From contig NC_081828.1 in the NCBI RefSeq assembly GCF_030867095.1, forward strand, positions 215,419,978 to 215,483,977: 64,000 nucleotides of DNA, read 5' to 3'. The notes under the pieces were generated by a model that was given only the letters and a program-made list of their open reading frames with translations, searched no databases and was not told the DNA's origin. Positions 1 through 11,215 of the stretch are shown one piece after another (the stretch's first letter is position 1; every line of letters begins with the position of its first letter). The position numbers were made by a program, and so were the translations under genes. Source of the stretch: Alligator mississippiensis (lineage: Eukaryota; Chordata; Crocodylia; Alligatoridae).

Positions 1-1009
1 GGGATGGGAAGGGGAGTCCTTTCTCCCTGCTAAGCTTCCACATCTGCTCATGAAAGAGAGCAATCAAGGCTAACTACTACCTAGGTAGGCAAAGGCATGC
101 AGGGTTTTTAGGGCAGGGCTCTAATTGCTAGCAGCTGAGGCCAGGTGAGGGCCATCAGCTGTTCTAGGATAGTCAGGTCTGCTTCTTTCTGTTTTGACCC
201 CAAACTCCATTTTTTTGTAATCTCCTCTACTACAAACATCCCCACTAAACAGTTTGGCTTTGACGAATCAAAGTCTACCGTGAAACACCACGCATCCAAA
301 GATTTCCAGCCAACCGCAGCAGAAGTGTATTCAGGCCAATAGCATGCCCTTGGTAAGGTACCTTTTCGGAAATCGCTTGCACGGCTTTGGGATCAGCAAC
401 AGCTCAGGAGGCTTAGGCATATCACGGACTAGCTACAGACGTGCCAGCTCCAGCACAAAGACTTAACAAGAAACAGTCCAGCACAGAAATAGCTGCATTA
501 AAGAAGCATGGCCTAGTAGATGTAGGGCCCTTTTATAGTCCTGTGCTGCCTAAATCAATCAGCTTGGACCCTAATTATAAGTTTTCAGCTCTGTTTGGTT
601 CTGCTTAGCTTCTCCACTTCTGCCTCAGCTGTGAGTTGCTATAGTGTGAATGTGTTTCACTTTTTCATCAAGGTGAATCACTACGAATTTGAGTATTTCC
701 CTCCTTTACTTTGGATTCGTTTCTTTTTGCTGTTACCCACTATTAAAATAAGCATGGAAACTTAGATGCTAGAGTCTGTAAGGTATAATCTATTGGTGGT
801 GATGAATAAGAGTCCTTCCGTGACTTCCTTTAGCTTTCTGTAGCCAACACAGCATTGTAGCTACTATTTCTTTGCCCCAGTACTGTAGGGGATGCCTCAA
901 ATGGTTTGAAAAACTTCTTCCCCTTTGCTACTGGTAACAGTTAAATGGTTGTATACTGGGTTGTCTTCTCCCAGTATATTGAAACCTATATAGCGACAAC
1001 GTTCCTCCA
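1..1009. other. Unique intergenic DNA
   Basis: No recognisable gene or repeat seen. The open frames are short and show no family resemblance. Confidence 0.5.
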
Positions 1010-1885
1010 TTCTTTCCAGTCTTTTGCACTGCTTGTACAATCAGTCACTTTTAATCCCATTCAGTCATTGCTGTTGGTTGTCTAGCTTGTCCTGGTCTTC
1101 CTCTTCTTCCTAGGTCTTCCTCTTTTTCTTCTTCCATCCACAGCACCTGGCAGGATGGTATGGGTAAGGATGCTTGGCCTTTTGTTTCATGTCCAAACCA
1201 CTGCATGTTTCTTCTTCTGATTTTGAGTATGGGTTCGTATTTGCCGACTTCTTGTCTGATTTCATCTTTCACAGATTCATTTCTTCTGTGTGCAGTGTAA
1301 GGTATGCATAGGAGTCTTCTGAAGCACCACGTTTCACAGGTCTCAGTTTGCTCCTCCAGTGCCCTAGTGAGAGTCTAGGTTTTGCAGCCATAGAGACTTG
1401 TTGAAATGACAACAGCATATAGTAGGTGGAGGTTAGTTTTCATTGTGATGTTGCTGCTAGTTCAGGTTTTCTTCAGCTTTCCTAGTTGTCCAATGGCAAG
1501 GGCTATTCTCATTTTTACTACTTTTTCTAATGTAGCATCTTCTGCGCTGGTTGCTCCAAGGCATTTAAAGTGTGTTACTTATTTCTAGCTTCTCATTACC
1601 AATTTTTTTTACTGATCACTGCTATTGACTGATGTTGTCATTTCTTTGCTCTTCTCCGCGCTAAAGTCTCTTTGTAACCTTATGCAGCCTTTCTGTTATT
1701 ACCGTAAGCTCTTTTGCGGTCCCAGCTATGACATCAATGTCATCAGCACAACCCAGGTTGTTCGTTTCTCATCCTCCAACTGGCACTGTCCCAGTGAAGT
1801 TCTCTAAGGTATCTGAAATGATTTGTTCCTGGTACAAATTAAATAAGCCTGGTGATGGTGAGTGAAGACAACCTTGGCATATTCC
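1010..1885 (-). mobile_element. Non-LTR retrotransposon (LINE) ORF2 remnant, C-terminal half
   Basis: On the minus strand the remnant runs from high to low coordinates. A reverse-transcriptase box reads CADDIDV around 1731-1751, where two catalytic aspartates are visible. Further on (1051-1272) comes a piece with RRRNMQWFGH and an arginine/glycine-rich GRRGRP segment followed by TEWD. This is the usual C-terminal pattern after the RT domain of RTE-like or jockey-like LINEs. Several frame changes and stops separate the pieces, so it is dead. A CR1 tail begins just beyond its high-coordinate end. The clade is not certain without a search. Confidence 0.7.
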
Positions 1886-1891
1886 TACCTT

Positions 1892-2148
1892 GCTTCAAGT
1901 TGCAGCAAGAGCGGTTTAAGTTGGATATTGGGAAAAACTGTCTCTCACTAGGAGGGTGGTGAAGCACTGGAACAGGTTACCCAGAGAGGTGGTGCAATCT
2001 CCGTCCTTGGAGGTTTTTAAGACCCAGGTAGACAAAGCCTTGGCTGGGATGATGGAGTTGGGGCTGGTCCTGCTTGGAGCAGGGGGTTGGACTAGATGTG
2101 ATCTCCGGAGGTCCCTGCTAACCCTCATTTTCTACAATTTTATGATGT
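1892..2148 (+). mobile_element. CR1 LINE, 5'-truncated 3' end
   Basis: This holds the last part of CR1 ORF2, with the residue pattern [11 protein letters not shown], and the CR1 3' tail including the typical phrase GGGGTTGGACTAGATGTGA. It ends in a degenerate run of the 8-bp tail repeat. It abuts the LINE remnant at 1010-1885 and probably inserted into or beside it. Confidence 0.9.
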
Positions 2149-3030
2149 TGCAAACCACTCCACAATGCTGGTGTCAAGCAGGATGCTATTACTTATATTG
2201 TTGTAGAGTTCTTCTATAAGACTTATCAACATGGGACTGATGTTATGCTTCTTCGTTGTATAAACCAATATGAGATACAAAACTGGAGAGGACGGGACAC
2301 AGAACAGCTCTTTATCCAAGTTCCTTGCCTAGCCTGATTTCACACCCTAATGGCTGACACTAATGTGCCTGCAGCCTTTGATTTCCTTATCTAGATAAGG
2401 GTTTTTTTTTTCCAGTTATTTCCTTCTTTGCTACTGATCCTCCCTGGTATTAAGTTCCAAGTGTTTGTGTGCTCAATCACGACATTACCTTGATGTTCAA
2501 AAGATTTTCAAAAAGTAGGGGTTCTTTGTCTCCCTTCTGGCTTTGAGGTTTCAGGGGTAACTTCCAAACCGTTCAATACAAAGCTAGAAATGTTCTCTCC
2601 TGTTGGGCGAAAACTGAATTCTATTATAAAAAAAACCACTGAGTTCAGGAGCTGACATTTCCCAAAACCACGACGTGCTGCAAGACTAGAATTAACTCTA
2701 CTGCCTGATTTAACCACATGCTTCAATCCTTTACAAAACTCTTAAGCAAGCAAATAAGTCCTCATTGCAAGCAACAGTCTCATCCACACGTTTAAAAGTG
2801 CTCTGCTACATCAGGGCTTGGAATTGCAAGTTTAAAATATTGAGGAGAAAACCCCGTTGCCCCAAAGCCTCTTGGCTGGTTATGGGGTCAGTGAATTTGT
2901 GTCACCACCTTTCAATTATTGGATTTTTTTTTTTTTTAATGCCTTTGTCACCAAATTCTGTGCAAACTTGTGGAGGAAGGATCAGATTTTTGCCAGCTCA
3001 CTTTTCTATATATAGAAAATGGCAATGGTT
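2149..3030. other. Unique intergenic DNA
   Basis: No gene or repeat recognised. It contains a short T-run near 2925-2938. Confidence 0.45.
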
Positions 3031-3275
3031 AGGAATGTCCTGAGAGCCAGACACCATGGTAGGTAGTGAGATCCAATGGACAGAGCTTCAATCTGGTCCT
3101 TAGGAGTCCTGGGTATTTCTTGTCCCAGCTCTGCCAGTGATGTGCTGTATTCATAGGCAAGCCATGCCCTTCTCTGTGCCTCAGTTTCCCCATCTGGATA
3201 AATGATACTGACTTTGTAATAGATCTCAAAGCACTTACTGGGGACAACTGTTATAGAAGAGCTAGGCATTGACCT
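3031..3275 (+). repeat. MIR-type tRNA-derived SINE
   Basis: The order of segments matches MIR: a tRNA-related left part, 'cccagctctgcca', then 'gcctcagtttccccatctg' and an 'aaagcactta' segment near the end. A second, similar copy lies at 5919-6145. Confidence 0.75.
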
Positions 3276-3276
3276 A

Positions 3277-3299
3277 AATATGATATGATATGATATATG
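3277..3299. repeat. Short (ATATG)n-like microsatellite
   Basis: About four tandem ATATG-type units directly follow the SINE. Confidence 0.7.
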
Positions 3300-4196
3300 T
3301 TGGGATTTTTGTACTCATTGCAGAAGGGTTAAGATGAATCCCTGATTTCTCCTCAGGCTAAAAACACCCGTAACAACTTGAGAGTGAGATTTCTCTCCCC
3401 ATTTCACAAGTATTTTGGCTTATGGAAGCAGTGGAAGGTGGGTTGGAAGAAAGGAAATGCCTTATGGGTCTGTACCAGCCTGATCTTGCTAAGCAATTGT
3501 GCTGCAATCCAGGTTTTACACTTTATGCAGCTGAGCTCTGGAATGCATTTAAGGGGCTGCTGCCATCCCAGTGAGATCAGCAGGCTCTTTGCTTAGGCTT
3601 CATGATGAATAGGGATAGAGGTAAGCATGTGCTTGACTTTAAACCTCTGCTTAGGAGGCTTTGCTGAACCAGAGCCCGAGGCTGCCTGAGGGGACACTGA
3701 TGTGTTTAAGAGCTTTGCTAGCTCAAGACTGCTCCTGTGTCTTGCAGAATCAAGCCCTATAGCAATACCCCATCTATTCTTTCCTTCCAAATGCCCCAAG
3801 GGGCCAAATCAGAGCCCACTGAAATCAACAGCAGTCTTTTTATTGGTGCCAGCCGACTTTGGATTGGGTCCGAGCACTGGCTGTTATCTGATTACCATGA
3901 GGATGCTGAACACCAAACTCCAGGTCAGCAAATGCAGTCACCCACCTATCTTGAGTTCAGGATCTCGGACGCCGTCTCAGTTTTCGCCGGCACTGGGGAA
4001 GCGATTGATTTTGGCCGCGTGCTGAAAGCACAATGCAGGAATTTGACAGTTGGCCAGGGACTGCCTCTGCAGATGTGTTATCCTTCTGTCCCACCAGGGT
4101 TTGTTTGGCTAGAGGAGTTTTCTCCCCCAACCGGTGTTGTCCCGGGGTGTGGGTGTGGGAGTGCTCCCAGCCTCTTGGTGCCCAGGCTGCCCAGGT
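3300..4196. other. Unclassified DNA with a sauropsid-type palindromic repeat motif
   Basis: Mostly unique. Around 3808-3875 it holds a phrase of the 'cccactgaaatcaa ... ctttggattgggtc' type that is common in dispersed repeats of turtles and crocodilians. The open frame from 3737 runs on into the CR1 at 4197 and is therefore not a gene. Confidence 0.5.
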
Positions 4197-4459
4197 CAAG
4201 GAGCAATGGGCTCAAGTTGCAACAAGGGAAGCTGAAGTTGGATATTAGGGAAAACTTTCTCAGTAGGAGGGTAGTAAAACACTGGAACAGGCTACCCAGA
4301 GAGGTGGTGGACTCTCCATCCTTGGAGGTTTTTTAGACCTGGCTGGACAAAGCCTTGGCTGGGATGACGTAGTTGGGGCTGGTCCTGCTTGGAGTAGGGG
4401 GTTGGACTAGATGTCACCTCCTGAGGTCCCTTCAACCCTCATTTTCTATGATACTATGA
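4197..4459 (+). mobile_element. CR1 LINE, 3' end
   Basis: ORF2 C-terminus with LDIRENFLS and [11 protein letters not shown] patterns, then the CR1 3' UTR ending in 'attttctatgatactatga'. The tail joins directly to an antisense LTR relic, so this CR1 either inserted into that LTR or sits at its edge. Confidence 0.9.
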
Positions 4460-5010
4460 CTTGAATCTGTGTGTGGTGGTGAGAGCTCAGAGAGGTTGAC
4501 TGTCTCTTAGGACAACGCACTAGTAGGTGTGCACAGCAATACGACCAGCTCAGCGAAACTGCTTGGGACTCTGGTTAGTGGCACATTACGTGCAGCTGAT
4601 ACCCACTATGTCCCCATGAGGGGCAAGTCTTACAACCCTCATATTTATAGGTGGGATGTCCCCACCCTGTGCCAGTTATCTCTCTTTGCCAAAATGTCCC
4701 TTTTCTTACATGTCTCCTTTCCAAGTACGAACACCCGCAGCTCATCCCTTGCCAGCTTCAGGCATTGGCATCTCACCTCTGCTATCTCTATTTTACTAAC
4801 GACTTCTTCCTTTTTAATCCTTGAGTTGTTCAGCTGCTATTTTTGCTTTGAATCATTTTTTTTTCCTCCCTGTGTCTTTTATCAAGTCATTCAGCACTTA
4901 GAAGAGCCTGCTATTCCCAAGCTCCTTTGCAATATCTTAGTTGAACTATAGCTTAGCATAATTACAGCCTAGTATAACCGGAAATCATACAACCAGAAGC
5001 AATGAAAAGC
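4460..5010 (-). mobile_element. LTR fossil of an ERV-like element, minus strand
   Basis: Read on the minus strand this stretch is collinear with 56885-57575. Both share 'gacttgataaaagacacag', a TATA-like 'ataaata' segment and a region ending near 'aacctctctgagct'. No internal retroviral genes flank it, so it is a solo LTR or fragment. The family name is not known to me. Divergence between the two copies is clear by eye, suggesting considerable age. Ends are approximate. Confidence 0.6.
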
Positions 5011-5412
5011 AAGGTCCTTTAGTAAATAATATGCAGCCAATTATGAATGTACAGCATGGCACGTTGGTTGGCAAAGGGGTTTGCTTCCTCCCATTTGGTG
5101 CCATCCCAAGGCTCAGCGGCTGTTTCAGACAGAGTATGCCAATGCCATTAAAAATCCTCCAGGCACCTCCTTCTTGTCAACACAGACCTCAGAAAGCAGA
5201 GTCCTCACCTAGACCGTCCAATATCAATGAGGTATGACTATTCCCGTTAGTCTCCTGCTGAAGTCAATTGGTAAAGCACCTTTGTTTTGGGCACCCTCTT
5301 CCTCACTGGCTATTATTGGGGTTAAATACTAGAGCGGCGTTATGGATGTTTTAAGGGGGGAAAATTGAGAGGCAGAGAGACTTCCAAAGATGCTAAGAAG
5401 CAGGATTTCACT
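5011..5412. other. Unique intergenic DNA
   Basis: Nothing recognised. Confidence 0.45.
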
Positions 5413-5625
5413 GCATCATAGAGAAATGGGGCTGGAAGGGACACCCAGAGGTCATCTAGGACTTCTAGAGGTCATCTAGGTCATTTGAGGCAGGATCAAC
5501 CCTATCCAAACCATCCCATACAAATCCACTGTCTAACCTCTTAGCAACACTACACAGTCAACCCTGACGTGACATAAGACTTAACACCCTAACCTGGCAC
5601 AGGTAAAGCAGGGGGACCAATGGGC
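5413..5625 (-). mobile_element. CR1-like 3' end, subfamily with a long 3' tail
   Basis: Begins 'atcatagagaaatggggctg' followed by 'gaagggac', the reverse of a CR1 3' terminus. It shares 'taacaccctaacctg' and 'ggtaaagcaggg' with the longer copies at 10706 and 24910. It contains a short local duplication of 'agaggtcatctagg'. Confidence 0.75.
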
Positions 5626-5918
5626 CGTATTTGTATTGTTTATTGGACCGAGTGTGCAGTTGGAAGAGACTTTGGACACGTATTCTGGCACAAAATGGTT
5701 TTCCTTGGGTCACAAAGGACATTAGCAAACACATCCTGCTTCTCACATACTCCCCGGGCCATCCCGGCTATTGCAATGCTGCTAAAAGAGGTGAAGAGAT
5801 CTCAGTTGAGGTCTGTAAGGAGAGCGTGAAGGAGGCACAACGAACCAGCAGGATGGGTAGGGAGAGCAGAGGGCATCTGTGCTGGGGTTGGTGGGTGGTG
5901 CAGGGTCAGAGCGGGGTG
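5626..5918. other. Unclassified DNA
   Basis: No clear feature. It may include decayed continuation of the CR1-like element on its left. Confidence 0.4.
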
Positions 5919-6145
5919 GTCCTGAGAGCCAGACAACAGGACGGGTAGTGATACCCAGTGGGCAGAGCTTCCAACTGGCCCGCAGGAAACTTTGAGATTT
6001 CTAAGCCCAGCTCTGCCAGTGGCATGTTGCATTCATAGGCAAGCCCTGCCTCAGTTTCCCCATCTGGATAAATGATGTTGACCTCTTAATAGATCTCAAA
6101 GCACTTACCAAGGACAAGTGCTACGGAAGAGCTAGGCCCACCACA
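5919..6145 (+). repeat. MIR-type tRNA-derived SINE
   Basis: Parallel to 3031-3275 along its length: 'cctgagagccagaca', 'cccagctctgccagtg', 'gcctcagtttccccatctgg' and 'atctcaaagcactta'. The two copies share details not in general MIR, such as 'attcataggcaagcc'. They may therefore belong to one younger subfamily. Confidence 0.75.
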
Positions 6146-6690
6146 GTGCTCTATAATGTCATCTTTCCTCTGGAAGGAACAGGGGTTAGGGACAAAACAC
6201 TGGAAACCGTGCAGCAGGAGCAAACAAGCCCAGAGGTGTCCGCCTGAGTCTGCAGGCAGCAAAGGGCAGGATTCTGGACGTGAAGTTGGCCGGAAAGCAA
6301 GGAGTTCCCAAGGGTTGGGTAGATAACCTCCTGATGAAAGGCTTCTGCTACCCCAGGAGAGCCTGCGGGAAAGGGAGTGTTAAGGTGTCTGCTTGAGTGT
6401 GTCATCTGCCCATGCCCCTGTAGCTTGGAAGACCCCTAAAAACCCTACCTAGAACATAACCATTAGCTCATTTTGATCAATGAAGGGTTGATATTGTATC
6501 TAAGAGTAACATCTGCCCTGGGTTCCAGATACAAGCTAATACAAGACAGCAGCAGGGGAGACATGCAGGAACCTAGGGAGAGATCAAGTCCGAGCAAGTG
6601 ACTGAGAGATCTGCAGGAGTAAACCCACGGCGCTATATAGCCATTGCCATTCAGTGCCTTCTTACCTGAATCCAGGTAAGAACAAGGGGG
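6146..6690. other. Unique intergenic DNA
   Basis: Nothing recognised. Confidence 0.4.
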
Positions 6691-6870
6691 CTTGTGGTTA
6701 GTTCAGTATTGGCCATGGAGGAAAAGGGAATAGGGTGTTCAGTTCTTGCTCCTGCCTGTGATCTCCAGTGAGTTGCTCCTCTTGCCTCCACTTTCCTATC
6801 TGTGAAATGGGATAGTAACACTCCTCTTCCTTTACAAAACCCTTGGAGATGGCAGAGAAAAAAAGAGCTC
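6691..6870 (+). repeat. MIR-type SINE, diverged
   Basis: Carries 'cctccactttcctatctgtg' and 'aaatgggatagtaacactcc', the core and 3' part of MIR. Confidence 0.6.
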
Positions 6871-8065
6871 ACTTCTCCCAGTTGGACGCTCTGTTGCTTA
6901 GGGTTGTCCTAAATCAGGTTGCATTGCTTTTGGAAATGTAGGGTGGGAGGGAAGCCTCCCTTCCCCATTACCTCTGCACTGAGCCATCCAGTCTCCCACA
7001 CTAAGCAGTTTTATTTGGAAATCGCGGTTGCTCGCTGGAAATAATATTTATGGGGTTTCTTTTGCTCTGTCGTTGTGTGAAATTCCCTGAATTTACAATG
7101 CAGGTTTTTAATAAATGGGTTCCATTAAAAATGTAAATATAGCTATTCCCTTTTGGAATTCCTTTTTAGAAAATTTATTATTTCTTAGAGGTAAAACTTT
7201 TAATGCAATGGCAAAATATCAGGAGTAATTAAACAAACTAAGGTGAGGGTTGTTGTTTTTTTTTGGGTGGGGAGGGGTCGGGGTGGACCACAAACCAAAA
7301 ATGAAACAAAACCTACTTTATATTCATAGACATCTCTGTGCATGTGTGTGTTTTTTATGGATTTCTCTTTTAGCTGCCAGTTGAGCTATTTTTTTAATGT
7401 ACTACAAGCCATAACAATATGGATGATAGAGCCCTTTTTGTTTCAGTCTTGTGTCATTTCCAGTAAGGAGTAAGTGTAAAGGCCTTTATTTTAATGAGAC
7501 TGTAATTCAGTTTACAGGGTTTCCTTGGAAGTAAGGCTTGGTACTGTGTAGCCCCACACCAAAAGGAGCTGTGTAGTGCCAGGTGTGGCTGGCATCAGAG
7601 AAGTTGGAGAAGGACTTGCTTCTCCTTCTGTTCTCCACTTGACTCTACTCCAGAAGCAAACTGGAGTCCCTGAGGTTGTCTTTACTGAAGGAGCAAGGTT
7701 TGAAGACTGAGCATTGCGGAAACAACCCCTAGACACCCGTTCCTATTCCATGCTTATCCATGCTTATCCAAGGTGGCAGGGACATCTTGGGGAAGTGGCC
7801 CAGCCTGCTGCTCTTCAGTGTGGTTTTGAGGTGCCCCTCAGGGCATCCCAACAGCCTTATTTCCTGAGTTGACATGGGCAGAGGAGAGCATGGATGAGGC
7901 TTAGCTCTGTGGTGTAATGACTGGGCTGTCTGTAGACCATACCGCTGAAGGGTCAGAGTTCAGCTCAGTCTTGCAAAGTGGCCTCTGTCACACAGATCAC
8001 ATCTGTCTTTGGAAGTCATAGTTCTGGTTTTAGTTGCACCACGTCAGGGATGGGTTTATACTTGT
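6871..8065. other. Mostly unique DNA with an AT-rich block
   Basis: From about 6985 to 7250 there is AT-rich, repeat-free sequence with several homeodomain-type ATTA cores. It could be conserved non-coding DNA, though conservation cannot be judged from one sequence. The rest shows nothing recognisable. A tRNA-SINE-like segment may lie near 7905-7985. Confidence 0.4.
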
Positions 8066-8322
8066 AGGGCACACAAGTATACTACTTGTGTATACTATGC
8101 AAGCACAGTACACTAATTCAACTGAGCATTAGGGTGTCATGGCAAAAGCTGTGCTAATGCACAGTAGAATTAGTCTACTGTGCATTAGCATCACTAGAAA
8201 GCCATGTGCTGGCACTACTACACAGTAGAGCCAGTTACTATGCATTGAGTTAGTACCTGTTACTACAGGTACTAAACTTAATGTGTCATAACTGCGACAC
8301 ATTAATGCACGTGTAGATGCAC
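8066..8322. mobile_element. Foldback MITE-like element
   Basis: Shares reverse-complement collinearity with 34192-34501. Both hold a 'gtgcattaatgcac'-like core, a 'gtacctgttactacaggtac' type internal palindrome or its relative, and terminal 'gtgtagatgcac' / 'gtctacatgtgc'. No open frame. Boundaries are approximate. Confidence 0.7.
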
Positions 8323-8765
8323 CTGTACTGTCTATGCTGCTCAAGATGTTGCTGTGGGTCTGCAGGATTTCTATTAAAATCTGAACCGGGGTGATTAAAT
8401 CCTGAAGTTGGTCTTAAACACAGACAAACACAGACACTCTAGAGCACACCTCCCTAGTTTGAGCCAAGGCTAGCCTGCCCAACCTGTGATGGAGGGGGAG
8501 GGGTTGTGGAGGAGGTGCAAAGCATCCTGGGATGCTGGGGGACTGTGAGTTAACTTGAATCTTCTGGCAATCTGGGACACAAGTTCGAAAAACCAATTTA
8601 AACTAAACCAGTTCAGTCTGATACTGCATCCATCCAGGTTTCTCTTAAACTGGTTTTGGCCATTTTGAAAGTGGTTTATGTGCACTGAACTTCTGTTGTG
8701 TTACAGATTTGAACTGGTTTCCAATCACTTATACCAGTTTATGTGTAATTTGTGTCCCTAGCCTT
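8323..8765. other. Unique intergenic DNA
   Basis: Nothing recognised, apart from repeated 'aaccagttt' phrases at 8590-8750 that hint at a decayed palindromic repeat. Confidence 0.4.
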
Positions 8766-8995
8766 GGTGTTGGGGATGCTCATAAAACATTAGCTTCACA
8801 AGTAGATCTTGGTTCAATCCTATGACAGACTCTATGTGATTTTGGGTTGCACTGGATCTCTGTGCCTTCATACCCTATCTATCAAATTAAAATATTAATT
8901 TTCCCCTTGTCTTTTTTGTATGTCTAGAATACCTGGTAAGCTCTTTAGGCCCTAGGCTATCTCTTACTATGTGTAAGCACCTCATACAGTAACCA
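8766..8995 (+). repeat. tRNA-derived SINE, MIR-like
   Basis: A B-box-like 'ttggttcaatcc' is followed at MIR-like spacing by 'gcactggatctctgtgcctt' and 'aagctctttaggccc'. Confidence 0.5.
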
Positions 8996-9474
8996 TATTT
9001 CAAAAGAAACATGGCTCTAGATTTCCCCCTTCTCTCCTCTCATTTATTGTCAAGGCTGATAACCCCATGAAACTCATTTCTAGATCTTACTTGTAGGCTT
9101 TGGGCCTGTATTACTCCCAGGTTTGGAGTCCCACGTTGCAGCAGAAGAAGGCAGCAACCTCAGTTGAATCCTCCAGGGGATAGACGAACAGTCCAGTCCA
9201 GCATCCTCCTAATGCTATCCCACAATCAGGTATTCGCAAGCGGTGTTTAATGTGCCATTGGCAGTCAAAGCTCTGGCTATCTGCTCCTGGATGCTTCAAA
9301 TCTTCCTCTTGCCAGTTATAATTGGAGAAGAAATGTGGAGTGGAATTTGAGAGGGCAGCCCCTCACCTCGCTGCCCCTTCACACTCCCTTTCTGTCCCTC
9401 CTCATATATTTATGGCTCATTTCTCTTCTCTTTACCCTCCTGCCCTAGGTGTCCTACTTGAAAAACTATTTCAG
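8996..9474. other. Unique intergenic DNA
   Basis: Nothing recognised. Confidence 0.4.
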
Positions 9475-10289
9475 AGAATCATAGAAAATTTGGGTTGGAA
9501 GGGACCTCAGGAGGTCACATCTAGTCCAGGCCCCTGCTCAAAGCAGGACCTGTCCCAACTACATCATCCCAGCCAAGGTTTTTTCTAGCCAGACCTTAAA
9601 AAAAAACCATGGAGAGTCCACCACCTCTCTGGGTAGCCTGTTTCAGTGCTTTAATAGATTTTACTAGAAATGTTTTTCCTAGTATCTAACCCCAACTTCA
9701 TTTGCTGCAGCTTGAGCCCATTGCTCCTTGTCCTGTCATCTGCCCCCACTGAGAACAGTCCAGCTCCATCCTCGTTGCAGCCCCCTGCAGGGAGGTGAAG
9801 GCTGCTATTCAATCCCTCCTCGGTCATCTCTTCTGCAGACTAAATCAGCCCAGTTCCCTCAGCCTCTCCTCACCAGTCCTGTCCCCATGCCCTAAACATT
9901 TTCATTGCCCTCCGCTGGACTCCCTCCAATTTGTCCACGTCTTTTCTGTTGCGGGGGACCCAAAACAGGACACAGGACTCCAGATGTGGCCTCCCTAGTG
10001 CTGAATAGAGGGGAAGAATCACTTCCCTTCATCTGTTGGCAACACTCCTACCGATGCAACCCAGGATGCCTGTAGCCTTCTTGGCAACAAGGGCACACTG
10101 CTGGCTCATATCCAGCTTATTGTCCACTGTCACCCCCAGGGCCTTTTCTGAAGAGCTGCTGCTTAGCCAATTGGTCCCCAGGGTGCACCGGTGCATGGGA
10201 TTGTTGTGTCCTAAAAGCAAGACTTTGCACTTGTCCTTATTGATCTTCATGATATTTCTTTTGATCCAGTCCTCCAAATTGTCTAGGCC
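9475..10289 (-). mobile_element. CR1 LINE, ORF2 C-terminal part and 3' UTR
   Basis: Reading on the minus strand, the piece starts in ORF2 (DNLEDWIKRN, KINKDKCKVLLLG, LGVTVDNKLDMSQQCALVAKKA, the last continuing into ILGCIGRS). It runs to the CR1 3' tail at 9475. The frame breaks after about 100 residues. Its 5' end is cut by a second CR1 tail at 10290. Confidence 0.9.
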
Positions 10290-10458
10290 AATCATAGGAT
10301 CATAGGAATGTAGAGCTGGAATCAACTTGTACAAAGTCATCTAGTACAGTCCCTGCTCAAGGCAGGATCATCCCTGACTTTAAACCATCGAGGCCCAGTG
10401 TTTCTCCAACATGCTCTTGACCATTTCCAGGGATGGAGACTCCACAATTTTTCTAGGG
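10290..10458 (-). mobile_element. CR1 LINE 3' end, second copy
   Basis: A fresh CR1 terminus ('atcataggatcataggaatg') starts exactly where the previous copy stops. Both lie on the same strand, so this one probably truncated or landed inside the other. Confidence 0.8.
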
Positions 10459-10705
10459 TTTGGATATTTAACACTGGAGGAGTGGTGGAAAAGTGTTAAT
10501 TAATGCAGCTTGGGTACTGCTATAAGGAAACAACCTTCTGTGCCGAGATGCTCCTGGGCAAACATGCATAGAAGAGACTGGTAGTGGAGAGAGAGGGAAT
10601 GATGCCTCTGTCTTATAAGACCCTGTTTTCCCCAATGCAGAATGGCTGTGCAAATCCTTATTAGGGTGGTTTGGTGGCATGTTTTATCCACTTTGCATGA
10701 TGCAA

Positions 10706-11215
10706 AATTATAGAGTCACAGAGAAGTGGGGCTGGAAGGGACCTCCAGAGATCACATCTAGTCCAACCCCTGCCTGAGGCAGGATCATCTCCGTGCAAAC
10801 CACCCAGACAACCATAATTTAAACCCTTCATAAAACTACTGCCATCCTGACACAATATGAGACCTAACACCCTAACCTGCCACCGGTAAAGTGGGAGGAC
10901 CACGGCAACCAACATCCTGCTCCTGTATAAGTTGTTAATAGATGCTCAAGAGATTCCTGGAAGAGGCCCCCGCTTCCTAGCTACAGAGGAAAGCAACACC
11001 CCCCTCCAACAGTTCACACCAATGGGTAAAATGCCTTCCTGACCCCAGATATGGTGATGGGTTTGACTTGGGCAAGATCCTCTAGCCAGGAGTTTCTGGG
11101 TTTAAGTCCCAGCTGGAGCCCTACCCAAATCCTCAGCCTTGGCTGCAGCTAACACCCAATGCTTGTGAGAGTTTTTTAAAAAACCCTGCCACATGTAGCA
11201 GCAAGAGGGATGATG
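10706..11215 (-). mobile_element. CR1-like element with long 3' tail
   Basis: Collinear with 24910-25370 over about 450 bp. Shared phrases include 'gaagtggggctggaaggga', 'acctgccac.ggtaaagc', 'gctacagaggaa', 'taaaatgccttcctga' and 'caacacccaatgc'. It ends near a 'cacatgtagcagc' phrase. No usable open frame. Related tails are known in CR1 subfamilies of turtles and crocodilians. Confidence 0.75.

Noticed and set aside
3737-4336. 199-codon plus-strand open frame
   Set aside because: Its last third is CR1 ORF2 and the first part has no family resemblance.
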